DNA of 64,000 nt from Palsa-513 sp050010595 (GCA_050010595.1 JBEKKS010000005.1:1-64000); one strand, 5' to 3'. Positions 53,480 through 62,810 are shown, counted from the stretch's first letter. Notes: generated from the sequence alone by a model not told the origin. Made by a program: numbers and translations.

Positions 53480-54317
53480 ACGGGGCGACCGCTTCGGGTG
53501 GGATGCAGGCTAGGAGCTCGTAGTCCTCGCCGCCGGCAGCGGCAAAGCTGGAGCCGTCGCTGCCGAGCGCCTGGGCGACTTCGGTGACGCCCGGGGTGAG
53601 TGGCAGGAGGGTGAGATCGATGTCGAGCAGGACGCCGGATTGCTCGCCGACGATTGCCGCGTCGTTTGCGAGCCCGTCTGAGAGGTCGATCATTGCGTGG
53701 GCGCCGAGCGCGGCGAGCTGCTGGCCCTCGGCGAGGCGAGGCGTCGGGGCCATGTAGCGCTCGAGCAACTCGGGCGCGTGCACGCCGCGCTGCGCGCGCC
53801 CGTCGAGCAGCGCGAGCCCTGCCGCGGAGCCGCCGAGCTCGCCCGTCACGCAGATGCGGTCGCCGGGCAGCGCGCCGCGCCGGCCGACGATCGCGCTCTC
53901 GTGCGGGGCCCAGCCGACGACCGTCACCGCCACGAAAGCTGTCGGTGAGCTGACGATGTCGCCGCCCGCGATCGTCGTCTGAGTCTGCGCCGCGAGGTGC
54001 TCGGCACCGCGCATGACCGCGAGTGCACCGTCGCTGCCGAGCCTGTCGCTGACTCCCAGCGACAGGTATGCCTCGCCGCTGCGCGCCCCCATCGCGGCGA
54101 TGTCCGAGAGCGCGCCGGCGAGGGCGCGTGCTCCGATCTGCTCGCCCGACATCCAGGCGAGGCGGAAGTGCACCTCGTCAACCATCGTGTCACTCGAGAC
54201 GACAGCGACGCCGCTGGCACGGACGACCGCCGCGTCATCGCCGATCCAGCGCGCGATCTGCCCGCCGCGCGGCTCGAGCGCCGCCTCGATCGCCGCGATC
54301 AGGGCGCGTTCGTTCAG
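53340..54317 (-). CDS. thiL: Thiamine-monophosphate kinase
   Basis: A 325-residue ThiL phosphorylating TMP to TDP. WIGDDAAVVRASG (about 22-34), SSDTMVDEVHFRL (about 40-52), GGDIVSSP (about 119-126), MIDLSDGLANDA and AAGGEDYELLACIP are family motifs. The first motif lies upstream of the only ATG (54185), so I start at CTG 54317, which overlaps the infA stop (CTGA). The family core ends near GEVREG; the last ~35 residues run through the G-rich hairpin and overlap the convergent gene by 140 bp, so the true end may be earlier. Confidence 0.88.
   Translation of the reverse strand: MNERALIAAIEAALEPRGGQIARWIGDDAAVVRASGVAVVSSDTMVDEVHFRLAWMSGEQIGARALAGALSDIAAMGARSGEAYLSLGVSDRLGSDGALAVMRGAEHLAAQTQTTIAGGDIVSSPTAFVAVTVVGWAPHESAIVGRRGALPGDRICVTGELGGSAAGLALLDGRAQRGVHAPELLERYMAPTPRLAEGQQLAALGAHAMIDLSDGLANDAAIVGEQSGVLLDIDLTLLPLTPGVTEVAQALGSDGSSFAAAGGEDYELLACIPPEAVAPFTVIGEVREGPTPPPLNQWLVGRSGPHPPLRPNPTPFHRVTLARRR
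53402..53453. terminator. G-rich hairpin between convergent genes
   Basis: GGCCCC/GGGGCC and CGCCCC/GGGGCG stem segments and a small inner AACC-ATT-GGTT stem, flanked by runs of 8 G (53393-53400) and 9 G (53436-53444). It lies where both convergent reading frames run past their family ends. A bidirectional terminator is likely. Confidence 0.5.
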
Positions 54318-54532
54318 CGGTGGCGGTAGACGATGCGCGCGCGGTCGAGGTCGTAAGGCGACAGCTCGACTCGCACCCGGTCGCCCGGGAGGATCCTGAT
54401 CCGGAAGCGCCGCATCTTGCCCGCGACGTGTCCGAGCACGACATGCTCGTTGTCGAGCTTCACGCGGAACATCGCATTCGGGAGGGCTTCGATGACCTCG
54501 CCCTCAAACTCGATCTTGTCTTCCTTCGGCAC
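54314..54532 (-). CDS. infA: Translation initiation factor IF-1
   Basis: A 72-residue S1/OB-fold protein: IEFEGEVIEALPNAMFRVKLDNEHVVLGHVAGKMRRFRIRILPGDRVRVELSPYDLDRARIVYR (about 8-70) matches IF-1 over its full length. It is coupled to thiL by the CTGA overlap. infA is more often beside rpmJ/rpsM; here it is with thiL, so it may be an extra paralogue. Confidence 0.93.
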   Translation of the reverse strand: MPKEDKIEFEGEVIEALPNAMFRVKLDNEHVVLGHVAGKMRRFRIRILPGDRVRVELSPYDLDRARIVYRHR

Positions 54533-54610
54533 TCGTTCGCAGCCTAAAGCATCGCCGCAGGGCCCGGCATCGCGCGTGAGCGGCAGCAGCGGGCCATCCA
54601 GTCCGGTGAA

Positions 54611-56731
54611 CTAGGTCGCGCCGGTCGGTGGCGCCGCGCCGCCGCCCGTGTTTGTCGGCGGCGTCGGCGTCGCGGGCGGCGTCGTGGGCGTCGTCGGCGT
54701 CGTCGTTGTGGTGGGCGTGCCGCCGCCGCCTGCTGCCGTCTGGTGGTGGTGGTGCTTCTTCGTCGGCGGCGTGTAGCTCGCGAAGCCCAGCTCCTGGTAG
54801 TGACCTTGGAATGGGACATAGGTCATCGGCGGCGCCTTGGCGAAGGCCGCGCAGGGCGGCGTGGCGAGCGTCTCCATCGTGTCGTGCCAGATCTCGGCCG
54901 GGAGCAGGCCGCCGTATTGCGGCTCGCCCTGGACGTCGTCCATCGGGACGTCCCCCTGCGGGTAGCCCATCCAGACGACCGACGTGTAGTTAGGCGTGAA
55001 GCCGTCGAGCCATGCATCAACGAGGTTCGTCGTCGTCCCGGTCTTCGCGGCGCTGGGGCAGCCGATCGCGCTGAGCGTCGCGGTCCCGCTGAGCACGTTC
55101 TGCTCGAGGATCTGCTGCTCGACGGCGTCGGCAGCGCCCGAGAGGACCTTGACGCGCGCCGGACGGCCCCAGCTGCGGTCCACACGCCCGCTCGGGAAGA
55201 CGACCTTCGTGATCGCGATCTGCTTGTTGCGCCAGCCGCCGTCGGCGAGCGTCGAGTACACGTTCGCCATCTCGAGCGGGCTGACGCCGTAGGTCAGGCC
55301 GCCGAGCGCCTCGGCGGGGTAGCTGTCGAGGTGCGTCGTGACGCCGAGCTTGTAGGCCATCGCGGTGACGGTGCGCTCGCCGAGGTCCGCGGCAAGCTGC
55401 GCGAAGACGGTGTTATCGGAGGCGACGAGCGCCTCCTCGATGTTGAGCGGCGCGTCAAGGTTGCCGCCGCCGTCGATCGACACGGTGTAGGTCGGATATT
55501 GCGCTCCGAGCCAGCCGGCCGGCAGCGTGTGGGAGAGGTAGTCGGTCGTGAACGGGTCGATGCCGCGCGAGAGCGCGTCAGCGAGGACGATCGCCTTGAA
55601 GGTCGAACCGGGCTGGCGCAGGATCTGCGTCGCGTAGTTGATCTGGTTCTGCGGGTAGCTGCCGGTCTGTGCCATCGCGAGGATGTGGCCGTCTTGCGGG
55701 GCCTCGACGACCTCGGCCGAGGCGGGGTCGCCCGGGTCGACCAGAACGTGGCGGATCGCCCCTTCGGCGAGGTCCTCGATCTTCGGCTCGAGCGTCGTGT
55801 AGACCCGCAGGCCGCCGTCCTGCACGACCTTCGTTCCATAACGGTGGTCGAGCAACGTCACGATCCAGTTGAAGAAGTAGGGGTCCTTTAGCGCGGCGTA
55901 GCCGCTGCCGCGGCGCAGCTCGAGCGGTGCGTGCTCCGCAACCGCAGCGCGCCCGGCACTGATGTAGCCGAGCTGGGCGAGCTTGGCGAGCACCTCGTTG
56001 CGCCGTTGGGTCGCCGCGGCGGGGTACTGGAACGGGTCGTATGACGAGGGCGCCTGCGGCAGGCCGGCGAGCAGCGCCGCCTGCTCGAGCGTGAGCTTCG
56101 ACGCGGGCTTGTCGAAGAACATCTCGGAGGCCGCCTGTACGCCGTAGGCCTCCTGACCGTCAACGGTGCCGTACGGGACGTTGTTGAGGTAGTCGGCGAG
56201 GATCTCGCCCTTTGACATCTTCTGCGAGAGCCGCTCCGCGATCACCGCCTCCTTGATCTTGCGTTCAAAGGTCTGCTGGTGGCCGAGATAGAGGTTGTCG
56301 GCAAGCTGCATCGCGATCGTCGAGCCGCCCTGCACGGTCTTGCCGGTGACCAGGTCGGCGACCGCGGCGCGAATGATCGACGGGAGATCGATCGCGCCTG
56401 TCGTGTAGAAGCGCTGGTCCTCGATCGAGATGGTCGCGACCTTGAGGATCCACGGCATCTGCGAGGCGGGGATCGGGATCCGGATCGAGCTGCCGGGAAC
56501 GATCCCGAGCTCTTCGCCGTTGGCGGCGTAGATCACCGAGCTCGTCTGCTGCTGCACCGGCTTGAGCTTCCCGAGCGAGGGAATCTGGTTGGCGACCGCA
56601 GCGACGTAGGCGACAGCGAGCCCGACGATGACGGCGGCCGCCGCGAAGCCGGTGAACGCGACTGCCATCACTAGTCGAGCGGGATCGCTACGCCCTTTAC
56701 GCCGGCGACGCTGTCGTTCGCGTGAGGTCAT
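54611..56731 (-). CDS. Class A penicillin-binding protein (PBP1-like)
   Basis: A 706-residue bifunctional cell-wall synthase. One transmembrane anchor (about 23-47), a glycosyltransferase domain with EDQRFYTTGAIDLPSI (about 102-117) and GGSTIAMQLADNLYL (about 134-148), and a transpeptidase domain with active-site Ser in GSTFK (about 377-381), SDN (about 437-439) and KTGT (about 566-569). The C-terminus is a low-complexity tail KKHHHHQTAAGGGG followed by a Thr/Pro-rich stretch. Confidence 0.93.
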   Translation of the reverse strand: MTSRERQRRRRKGRSDPARLVMAVAFTGFAAAAVIVGLAVAYVAAVANQIPSLGKLKPVQQQTSSVIYAANGEELGIVPGSSIRIPIPASQMPWILKVATISIEDQRFYTTGAIDLPSIIRAAVADLVTGKTVQGGSTIAMQLADNLYLGHQQTFERKIKEAVIAERLSQKMSKGEILADYLNNVPYGTVDGQEAYGVQAASEMFFDKPASKLTLEQAALLAGLPQAPSSYDPFQYPAAATQRRNEVLAKLAQLGYISAGRAAVAEHAPLELRRGSGYAALKDPYFFNWIVTLLDHRYGTKVVQDGGLRVYTTLEPKIEDLAEGAIRHVLVDPGDPASAEVVEAPQDGHILAMAQTGSYPQNQINYATQILRQPGSTFKAIVLADALSRGIDPFTTDYLSHTLPAGWLGAQYPTYTVSIDGGGNLDAPLNIEEALVASDNTVFAQLAADLGERTVTAMAYKLGVTTHLDSYPAEALGGLTYGVSPLEMANVYSTLADGGWRNKQIAITKVVFPSGRVDRSWGRPARVKVLSGAADAVEQQILEQNVLSGTATLSAIGCPSAAKTGTTTNLVDAWLDGFTPNYTSVVWMGYPQGDVPMDDVQGEPQYGGLLPAEIWHDTMETLATPPCAAFAKAPPMTYVPFQGHYQELGFASYTPPTKKHHHHQTAAGGGGTPTTTTTPTTPTTPPATPTPPTNTGGGAAPPTGAT

Positions 56732-56817
56732 CGCTCGAGCCGCTTGGCTCGTGATGATTGTGGCACAGCGTCGACGGCCGATCCGGCAGTCGCCGCGCCC
56801 TGCGATGATCGCTGCAG

Positions 56818-57510
56818 ATGCACCCTGAGCGGATTTCGCCGCCTCGCGCAGTGTTCCTCGACGCGCTTGGCACGCTGATCCGGATGGACGATCCGACGGC
56901 GGCTCTTTGCGGCCTCTTGGCCGAGCGCCACGCAATCAGGATCGAGCGCCCCGACGCTCGGCGTGCCCTGCTCGCGGAGATGGTGCACTACCGCGGCAAC
57001 TGCGTGAGCGCTCGCGACCGCGAGACGCTTGGCGCCCTGCGCGCCCAGTGCGCGGAGATCATCCGCACGCAGCTGGCCCCCACCGTCGATCGGCTCTCCG
57101 CTGCGGAACTGTTGGCAACGCTGCTCGACGCGTTGCATTTCGAGCCGTTCGCCGACGCGGCGCCGGCGCTGCGACGCTGGCGCGCCGCCGGCCTGAGCAC
57201 CGTTGTCGTCAGCAACTGGGACGTCTCGCTGCATGACGTCCTCGACGCGACCGGGCTCCGACCCCTGCTCGACGGCGTCGTCTGCTCGGCCGAGGTCGGT
57301 CGCTCGAAGCCGGATCCGGCTGTCTTCCGGGCGGCGCTAGAGATTGCCGGCGTAGAGCCAAGCGAGGCGGTCCATATCGGCGACAGCGCCGAGGACGACG
57401 TCGCCGGAGCGCGTGCTGCAGGCATTGCGCCAATCCTGCTGAGGCGGGACTCGACCGGGCCGAACGGGCCGGTCGATGTCCCGACGATCGTTAGTCTGGG
57501 CGAATGGTGA
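56818..57510 (+). CDS. HAD-superfamily hydrolase (HDHD3-like)
   Basis: A 230-residue HAD protein. Motif I FLDALGTLIRMD (about 13-24) has Leu where DxDGT would have the second Asp, as in HDHD3-type members; motif II VVSNWD (about 125-130), motif III GRSKPDPAVF (about 160-169) and motif IV HIGDSAEDDVAGARAAG (about 181-197) are intact. It overlaps the CPBP gene by 7 nt. Substrate unknown. Confidence 0.85.
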   Translation: MHPERISPPRAVFLDALGTLIRMDDPTAALCGLLAERHAIRIERPDARRALLAEMVHYRGNCVSARDRETLGALRAQCAEIIRTQLAPTVDRLSAAELLATLLDALHFEPFADAAPALRRWRAAGLSTVVVSNWDVSLHDVLDATGLRPLLDGVVCSAEVGRSKPDPAVFRAALEIAGVEPSEAVHIGDSAEDDVAGARAAGIAPILLRRDSTGPNGPVDVPTIVSLGEW

Positions 57511-58328
57511 ACGGCGCAGCGAGCGAATCCAACGGCTGGAATCCCTGGTTTGCGCCGCTCGCGCTGATCGTCTCGGTGGTCGCAGAGACGATCGTCGGCG
57601 TCGTCGTGCTCGTTGTCGGACTCGGCGGACACGTGACCCAGGCGCAGGCGAACAATCCGCCACCGGCGGTGACCGATGTCTCGACGGCGCTCGGCGAGAT
57701 CTGCTTCGTGCTCGTCGCGCTGTGGCTCGCCGCGTGGGGCACCGGCCGGCCGATCCCCGCGCAGTTCGGCTTGCGACGGCCAAATATCTCGCTCGCTCGT
57801 GCCGCGGCTGCCGTCATCGTGGGCTATCTCGCGTTCTTGCTGCTTTCGGCGCTCTGGACCGACCTCATCAAGACCGGCGCCTCGGAGAAGTACCTCGTCA
57901 AGGACGTCGGAGCCCATTCCGGGATCGCGGGCGTGCTCGCATCCTGTCTCGTGCTCTGCGTGATCGCGCCGTTCTGCGAGGAGTTCCTCTTTCGCGGCTT
58001 CATCTTCGGTGCGCTGCGTAACTGGCGTGGACCGCTCGTCGCCACGCTGATCACCGGGATCCTGTTCGGCGCGGTCCACGCCGGCTCGGCGCCTGCGGTT
58101 GATCTGGTGCCGCTCGGCGTGCTCGGCATGATCCTCTGCGGGCTGCGCCAGCTCACCGGCTCGATCTACCCCGGTATAGCGCTGCACGCGTTCAACAATG
58201 TCGTCGCGCTCGTCGTCAATGCCGGCTGGAGCTTCGCCGCGTTCTGCGCTGTGCTCGTCGGCTCCTTCGCGATGATCGTCGCGCTCGTCGCGCTCGGCCA
58301 GCGCAGCATGCGCCTGCGGTTGGTGTGA
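57504..58328 (+). CDS. CPBP intramembrane metalloprotease
   Basis: A 274-residue membrane protease of the CAAX/Rce1 family with about seven transmembrane helices. The catalytic motif EEFLFRGFIFGALR (about 154-167), FGAVHAG (about 189-195) and HAFNNVVAL (about 231-239) supply the conserved Glu, Arg, His and Asn. The pyrE start overlaps its stop (GTGA). Confidence 0.92.
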   Translation: MVNGAASESNGWNPWFAPLALIVSVVAETIVGVVVLVVGLGGHVTQAQANNPPPAVTDVSTALGEICFVLVALWLAAWGTGRPIPAQFGLRRPNISLARAAAAVIVGYLAFLLLSALWTDLIKTGASEKYLVKDVGAHSGIAGVLASCLVLCVIAPFCEEFLFRGFIFGALRNWRGPLVATLITGILFGAVHAGSAPAVDLVPLGVLGMILCGLRQLTGSIYPGIALHAFNNVVALVVNAGWSFAAFCAVLVGSFAMIVALVALGQRSMRLRLV

Positions 58329-58879
58329 GGGCGGTGGACGCACACGAGACGCTGATCGCCGAGCTGCGCGAGCACGCACTCGTGATCGGCGATGTCGTCC
58401 TGACGAGCGGCAAGCGCGCCTCGTATTACGTCGACGCCAAGCGCGCAATCCTCCTGCCGCGGGGCTTTGCCGCGCTCGGCAAGCTGCTCGCCGCACAGGC
58501 GCGCGCGTGGAACGCCACCGCCGTCGGCGGCATGAGCATTGGCGCCGACGCGCCCGCGTGCGCGGCGCTCGCCGGCGGCGCCGACTGCAAGGCGTTCTTC
58601 GTGCGCAAGGACGTCAAGCAGCATGGCCTGAGCCGCCGGATCGAAGGCCCCCTGCTCGAGCCGGGCGACCGCTGCATGGTCGTCGAAGATGTCGTCAGCA
58701 CGGGCGGCTCGACAGTCGCCGCGATCGCCGCGCTACACGACGCCGGTCACGAGATCTGCGGCGTCGTCTCGATCCTCGACCGCCTGATGGGCGGCCGCGA
58801 GGCGATCGAGCGCGCGGCCGGCGCCCCCTATCTGGCTCTCTCGACGATCGACGACGTCTACCCCGACCGCCCCCAGTGA
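58325..58879 (+). CDS. pyrE: Orotate phosphoribosyltransferase
   Basis: A 184-residue pyrimidine-synthesis enzyme that attaches ribose-5-phosphate from PRPP to orotate. LTSGKRASYYVDAKRAIL (about 26-43), FFVRKDVKQHG (about 91-101) and the PRPP motif CMVVEDVVSTGGSTVAAI (about 118-135) are intact. GTG at 58325 overlaps the preceding stop; GTG at 58334 is an alternative. Confidence 0.94.
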   Translation: MRAVDAHETLIAELREHALVIGDVVLTSGKRASYYVDAKRAILLPRGFAALGKLLAAQARAWNATAVGGMSIGADAPACAALAGGADCKAFFVRKDVKQHGLSRRIEGPLLEPGDRCMVVEDVVSTGGSTVAAIAALHDAGHEICGVVSILDRLMGGREAIERAAGAPYLALSTIDDVYPDRPQ

Positions 58880-58971
58880 CTGAGCCGACCGTCGCTCAAC
58901 CGGGCTCCATCTCCTACCTGCACATTCCCGCAGCCGACCCCCGTGCGGTCGGCATCTGGAACAGCCCGTAA
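58876..58971 (+). pseudogene. Truncated VOC (glyoxalase-fold) protein remnant
   Basis: Only 31 residues remain: VTEPTVAQPGSISYLHIPAADPRAVGIWNSP, then TAA. The ISYLHIPAADPRA block is the usual start of VOC-superfamily proteins, which are about 120 residues long. Its GTG overlaps the pyrE stop (GTGA), the arrangement of a once-functional coupled gene. The rest has been lost; the next 130 bp show no continuation that I recognise. Confidence 0.5.
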
Positions 58972-59098
58972 CGCGTGGCTGTGCGCCCCACGGTGAAGAC
59001 CGCAGTGGCCGGCTAAGCAACCGCTCCGGCCTGTCGCAACGCGCGATCGGCGGTCGCGCGTCGCGGTGGTCGGCGGCGCCCGTTAAGGTGCGTTCAGC

Positions 59099-59308
59099 GT
59101 GGATCCGCCGCGAGTCCCGTTCTCTGTGGTCGCCCTTACTGTGGTGGCGGGGGTGGCCGCGTGCGCGATCTTTGTCGGCGCCCTAGCGCCTGCCGTGCTG
59201 GGAGGTCTTGGCGCCTGGGCCCTATTCGTTGCCGGGGGATTTGTACTGGTCGCGTCCCTCGCGGCGCTGTGGGTCATTCAGCACCGACGCGATCACACCC
59301 TCTGGTAG
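59099..59308 (+). CDS. Small two-helix membrane protein
   Basis: A 69-residue protein with two transmembrane helices (about 9-31 and 38-60) and a basic tail (IQHRRDHTLW). GTG start after a weak site. No family is recognised. The hydrophobic pattern supports a real membrane protein. Confidence 0.52.
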   Translation: MDPPRVPFSVVALTVVAGVAACAIFVGALAPAVLGGLGAWALFVAGGFVLVASLAALWVIQHRRDHTLW

Positions 59309-59424
59309 CCATCGCCGATCCGCTCCCGAACGAAGAGAAGCGCGCCGCGCAGGCAGCTGCTAACCAGCCGCGCTCGCACTGCGCTGCGAGCGGAGTGCGA
59401 CGGCTAGCGTGTCGCGGCGCGTGA

Positions 59425-59850
59425 CTACAGGCGACTGGCCGCAGTCCGTCCAAGCGATTCTTCGACGGTCAGCGCGTTGGCGACTCCGGTGGCGAGGACA
59501 GTCACCTCGGTGCCGCTCTTCCACAGTAGGAGCGTGGGCCCCGCAGCGGAGTATGCGTCGCTGCCAATCCCGCTCACGTGAACGACCGGACCAGGGTTGG
59601 ACTTCGCGCTCAGATCGAACACTGTGCGCGTTAGGCCGCGGACCAAGACGGTCAGCCGCTTCCCACCGCTCGCGTACGTGCAAGCCTCGTAAAGGCCAAG
59701 CTTCTCCGGCGTGCTGGCCGGCACGGTAACTCCAAGCGCCTTCGTAGCGTTCGCGGCTGTGACCAGCGCGCACGGGCTCTTGACACTCGCTCCGGCCGGA
59801 GCAGCAGCAACGAGCGCAAGAAAAGCGACGAGCACGACGATGCGACGCAT
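59425..59850 (-). CDS. Exported DUF3558-like protein
   Basis: A 141-residue secreted protein. Signal peptide MRRIVVLVAFLALVAAAPAGA is followed by a domain with PCALVTAANATKALG and EACTYASGGKRLTVLV, resembling DUF3558/DUF5642-type actinobacterial exported proteins with a conserved cysteine pair. No lipobox is obvious. Function unknown. Confidence 0.68.
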   Translation of the reverse strand: MRRIVVLVAFLALVAAAPAGASVKSPCALVTAANATKALGVTVPASTPEKLGLYEACTYASGGKRLTVLVRGLTRTVFDLSAKSNPGPVVHVSGIGSDAYSAAGPTLLLWKSGTEVTVLATGVANALTVEESLGRTAASRL

Positions 59851-60055
59851 CCACGACTCCTATCTGAGAGAGGCCCCCCGCGATCGCTCGCGGCCGTTGC
59901 GTTGCCGTCCTGCCGGACTGCGCGCGAGAACAGCGCGCCGAGCCTACTCGATGAACGACCCCGCCGTTCGGATCGGCGGTACCGCGACCCCGCAAGGCCA
60001 CCGAAGCAGCTGCGGCGATTGCGACGATCCAGGCTGAGGAAACCTGGCGACGCCA

Positions 60056-60127
60056 TGCCCCCGCCAGGAGTCGAACCTGGATTTGCCGCTTAGGAGGCGG
60101 CCGTCTTATCCATTGGACTACGAGGGC
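60056..60127 (-). tRNA. tRNA-Arg (CCT anticodon)
   Basis: A complete cloverleaf of 72 nt on the minus strand. The acceptor stem is GCCCTCG paired with CGGGGGC (one G-U), the anticodon loop is CTCCTAA with anticodon CCT between GCCGC/GCGGC stem arms, and the T loop carries GGTTCGACTCC. CCA is not encoded; the discriminator base is A. Confidence 0.93.
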
Positions 60128-60142
60128 GCAGCCCGCAGGATG

Positions 60143-60751
60143 TCACTCTTGCTCGTCGGCGTAGAGCGATTCGCGTGCCAGCTCGTCACCGCCGGCGGAG
60201 TAGAGACGTACCTCGAGCAGCTGCCCGTCGAGGTCGTCTGGGGCGACCAGGGTGAAGCGGTCGTCGGTGAGCAGGCACTCGTCGACTGTCAGCTCGCCAA
60301 GCTCGGCAGTTGCGACGGCGCCGCCGGTGACCAGCGCGCGGCCCCAGACCAACGTCATCGAGGCGACGCCGGCATTGACGCCGCGCCAGCCGCCGATTAC
60401 CTCGTCGCAGATGTCGAGCTGCCACTCGGGATTGCGCTCGGCTGTCTCGTCGGTGTAGTCGGCGTAAGCGGCGAAGTCGGTCGGCTCCGCTCCGCCGACC
60501 GGCACGGAGTACATCACGTAGCCGTAGACCTCGAGCCCCGTCGGCGTTGCCGCGGTGACCGGGACGTAGGTGTAGCCGTGCCAGCTGCGGTCGGGGAAGA
60601 ACGAGAGCACGCCCGGCTCGTCGACGCCGTCGAGACGCTGGACGGCGTCGAGGAACTCCGCCCGCAGGCGATCGGCGAAGCGCCCGTGGGGCGTCGGACC
60701 CTGCGGCGGCTCGGCGACGTAGCGCGGCACGATCTGGCCTGTCGGCGGCAT
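60143..60751 (-). CDS. Conserved hypothetical protein
   Basis: A 202-residue protein, acidic (frequent Asp/Glu) with no signal peptide or membrane segment. It contains FFPDRSWHGYTYVPVTAATPTGLEVYGYV and an aromatic-rich core. I recognise no domain. It lies 15 bp from the tRNA on the same strand and 46 bp from the ftsH stop, so it may be in the ftsH operon. Confidence 0.65.
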   Translation of the reverse strand: MPPTGQIVPRYVAEPPQGPTPHGRFADRLRAEFLDAVQRLDGVDEPGVLSFFPDRSWHGYTYVPVTAATPTGLEVYGYVMYSVPVGGAEPTDFAAYADYTDETAERNPEWQLDICDEVIGGWRGVNAGVASMTLVWGRALVTGGAVATAELGELTVDECLLTDDRFTLVAPDDLDGQLLEVRLYSAGGDELARESLYADEQE

Positions 60752-60797
60752 TGCGTCGCTGAGAATACGCGACCGTGCGGGGGCGCAGCTGGGTGCG

Positions 60798-62810
60798 TCA
60801 GGATGCGACCGGCTCCGGCTCCACTTCCGGCGCGCCCAGGCCGGCGGCGGCGTAGGCGTCCACCATGTCGAGCGTCTCGGCGGCGAGCAGCGCATGGGCG
60901 AGTGCATCGAGCTGCTCGCGATGGCTGCCCAAGAGGTCGGTGGCCTGCGCGTGCGCGTCCTCGACGAGCCGCGTGACCTCCTGGTCGACCAGGCGTTGTG
61001 TCTCGGGCGAGGTTTCGCTCACTCCGGGCAGCCATGGCCCGGCGCCGTCACTTGGGAGCACCGCGACCGGTCCGATCTTCTCGCTCATCCCCCAGCGCCC
61101 GACCATCTGACGCGCGATCTGCGTGAGCTGTTGGATGTCTGACTCGGCGCCGGTCGTGATCGTGCCGAAGACGACCTCCTCGGCGACGCGCCCGCCGAGC
61201 GCGACGACGATCTTCGCGTGGAGGTCCTCGCGGGAGTAGCTGACGCGGTCGGCGTCGGGCGTCGAGAGCGTCACCCCGAGCGCCATTCCGCGCGGGATGA
61301 TCGAGACCTTGCGCACCGGGTCGGCGCCCGGCGTGAGCATGCCGATCAGCGCGTGCCCGGACTCGTGGTAGGCGGTCCGCTCGCGGTCGGCCGGCGAGAG
61401 GATGATCCCGCGTGGGGCGCCGAGCATGATCTTCTCGAGCGATTCGGTGAAGTCGGCCATCTCGACCTTGTCGTGGTCGCGTCGGGCAGCGAGCAGCGCC
61501 GCCTCGTTCGCGAGATTCGCGAGGTCGGCACCCACCATGCCGGGCGTGGCCGCAGCGAGCCCGTCGAGGTCGACGCTCTTGCCGAGCGGGATGCCCTTCG
61601 TGTGCACCTCGAGGATCAGCCGCCGGCCAGTGCGGTCGGGCGGCTGGACGGCGACGCGACGGTCGAACCGCCCGGCGCGCAGCAGCGCGGAGTCGAGCAC
61701 GTCGAGGCGGTTGGTGGCTGCGAGCACGATCGTCGCCTCGGTCGGCTCGAAGCCGTCCATCTCGGTCAGGATCTGGTCGAGCGTCTGCTCACGCTCGTCG
61801 TTTGCGCCAGTCACCGATGCCGAGCCCTGGCGCGAGCGGCCGATCGCGTCGAGCTCGTCGATGAAGACGATCGACGGCGCCGCGGCGCGCGCCTGGGTGA
61901 AGAGGTCGCGCACGCGTGAGGCGCCGACGCCGACGATCGCCTCGATGAACTCGGACGCCGAGATCGAGAAGAACGCGGCGTGCGCTTCGCCGGCGACCGC
62001 GCGCGCGAGCAGCGTCTTGCCCGTCCCGGGTGGCCCGGAGAGCAGCACACCGTGCGGCATCCGCCCGCCGAGGCGTGCGTAGCGGGTCGGGTCACGCAGG
62101 AAGTCGACGATCTCCGACAGCTCCGCCTTGGCTTCGTCGATCCCCGCCACGTCGGCGAACGTGACCGGGATGTTCTGCGGGTCAACGCGGCGTGCGCGCG
62201 AACGGCCGAACTGGCCGAGCGCCCCCATCCCGCCCCCCTTTGCGGCGCGGCGCATGAAGAGGACGATCAGGCCGACGATCAGGAGCGTCGGGCCGAAGCC
62301 GAGCAGCAGCTCCTCGAGCACCGACTCCGTGCTGGTCGGCGAGGTCGCCACCACTTCGACCTTCTGTGCTTCGAGCTCGGCCGTCAGCTGGCCGTTGTTC
62401 CAGAACTCAGGCACCTGTGTCGCGAACAGCGTCGTCTGCGTCTTCGAGCTCGCCGGGTAGCGCTGCTTGTGCTTGAAGGTTCCCGACACGGCGTCGGCCT
62501 TGGCGCTGATCGACTTGATCTCCCCTGCATGCAAGTCGGCGAGGAAGGTGCTGAACGGCACCGTCACGCGCGTCTGTCCGGCCGGCTGCGCGAGCAGCAA
62601 CGAAAGCCAGTTGAGCGCGAGCAGACCGACCACGAACCAGAGGAACCAGCGACTGCGGTGCGCTGGTCGCGCCGGCGGTGCGCCGCGACCGTCGGGCGCC
62701 GGCGAGACGTGCCAGCCGCGCTTGTCGCGCCCGAGCGGGGGGTGCGGCGGTCCTGGTGGGGCGCTGTCGCCGTCGGCGGCGAGAACGACCGCTTGCGGGT
62801 CCTCAGACAA
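60798..62810 (-). CDS. ftsH: ATP-dependent zinc metalloprotease FtsH
   Basis: A 670-residue membrane-bound AAA+ protease. Two transmembrane helices (about 55-74 and 170-187) flank a short extracytoplasmic domain. Walker A GPPGTGKT (259-266), Walker B VFIDELDAIG (315-324), the second region of homology (AATNRLDVLDSALLRAGRFDR) and the zinc site HESGH (482-486) are intact. The TTG at 62810 overlaps the glucokinase stop. A long N-terminal extension of about 50 residues is unusual. Confidence 0.94.
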   Translation of the reverse strand: MSEDPQAVVLAADGDSAPPGPPHPPLGRDKRGWHVSPAPDGRGAPPARPAHRSRWFLWFVVGLLALNWLSLLLAQPAGQTRVTVPFSTFLADLHAGEIKSISAKADAVSGTFKHKQRYPASSKTQTTLFATQVPEFWNNGQLTAELEAQKVEVVATSPTSTESVLEELLLGFGPTLLIVGLIVLFMRRAAKGGGMGALGQFGRSRARRVDPQNIPVTFADVAGIDEAKAELSEIVDFLRDPTRYARLGGRMPHGVLLSGPPGTGKTLLARAVAGEAHAAFFSISASEFIEAIVGVGASRVRDLFTQARAAAPSIVFIDELDAIGRSRQGSASVTGANDEREQTLDQILTEMDGFEPTEATIVLAATNRLDVLDSALLRAGRFDRRVAVQPPDRTGRRLILEVHTKGIPLGKSVDLDGLAAATPGMVGADLANLANEAALLAARRDHDKVEMADFTESLEKIMLGAPRGIILSPADRERTAYHESGHALIGMLTPGADPVRKVSIIPRGMALGVTLSTPDADRVSYSREDLHAKIVVALGGRVAEEVVFGTITTGAESDIQQLTQIARQMVGRWGMSEKIGPVAVLPSDGAGPWLPGVSETSPETQRLVDQEVTRLVEDAHAQATDLLGSHREQLDALAHALLAAETLDMVDAYAAAGLGAPEVEPEPVAS

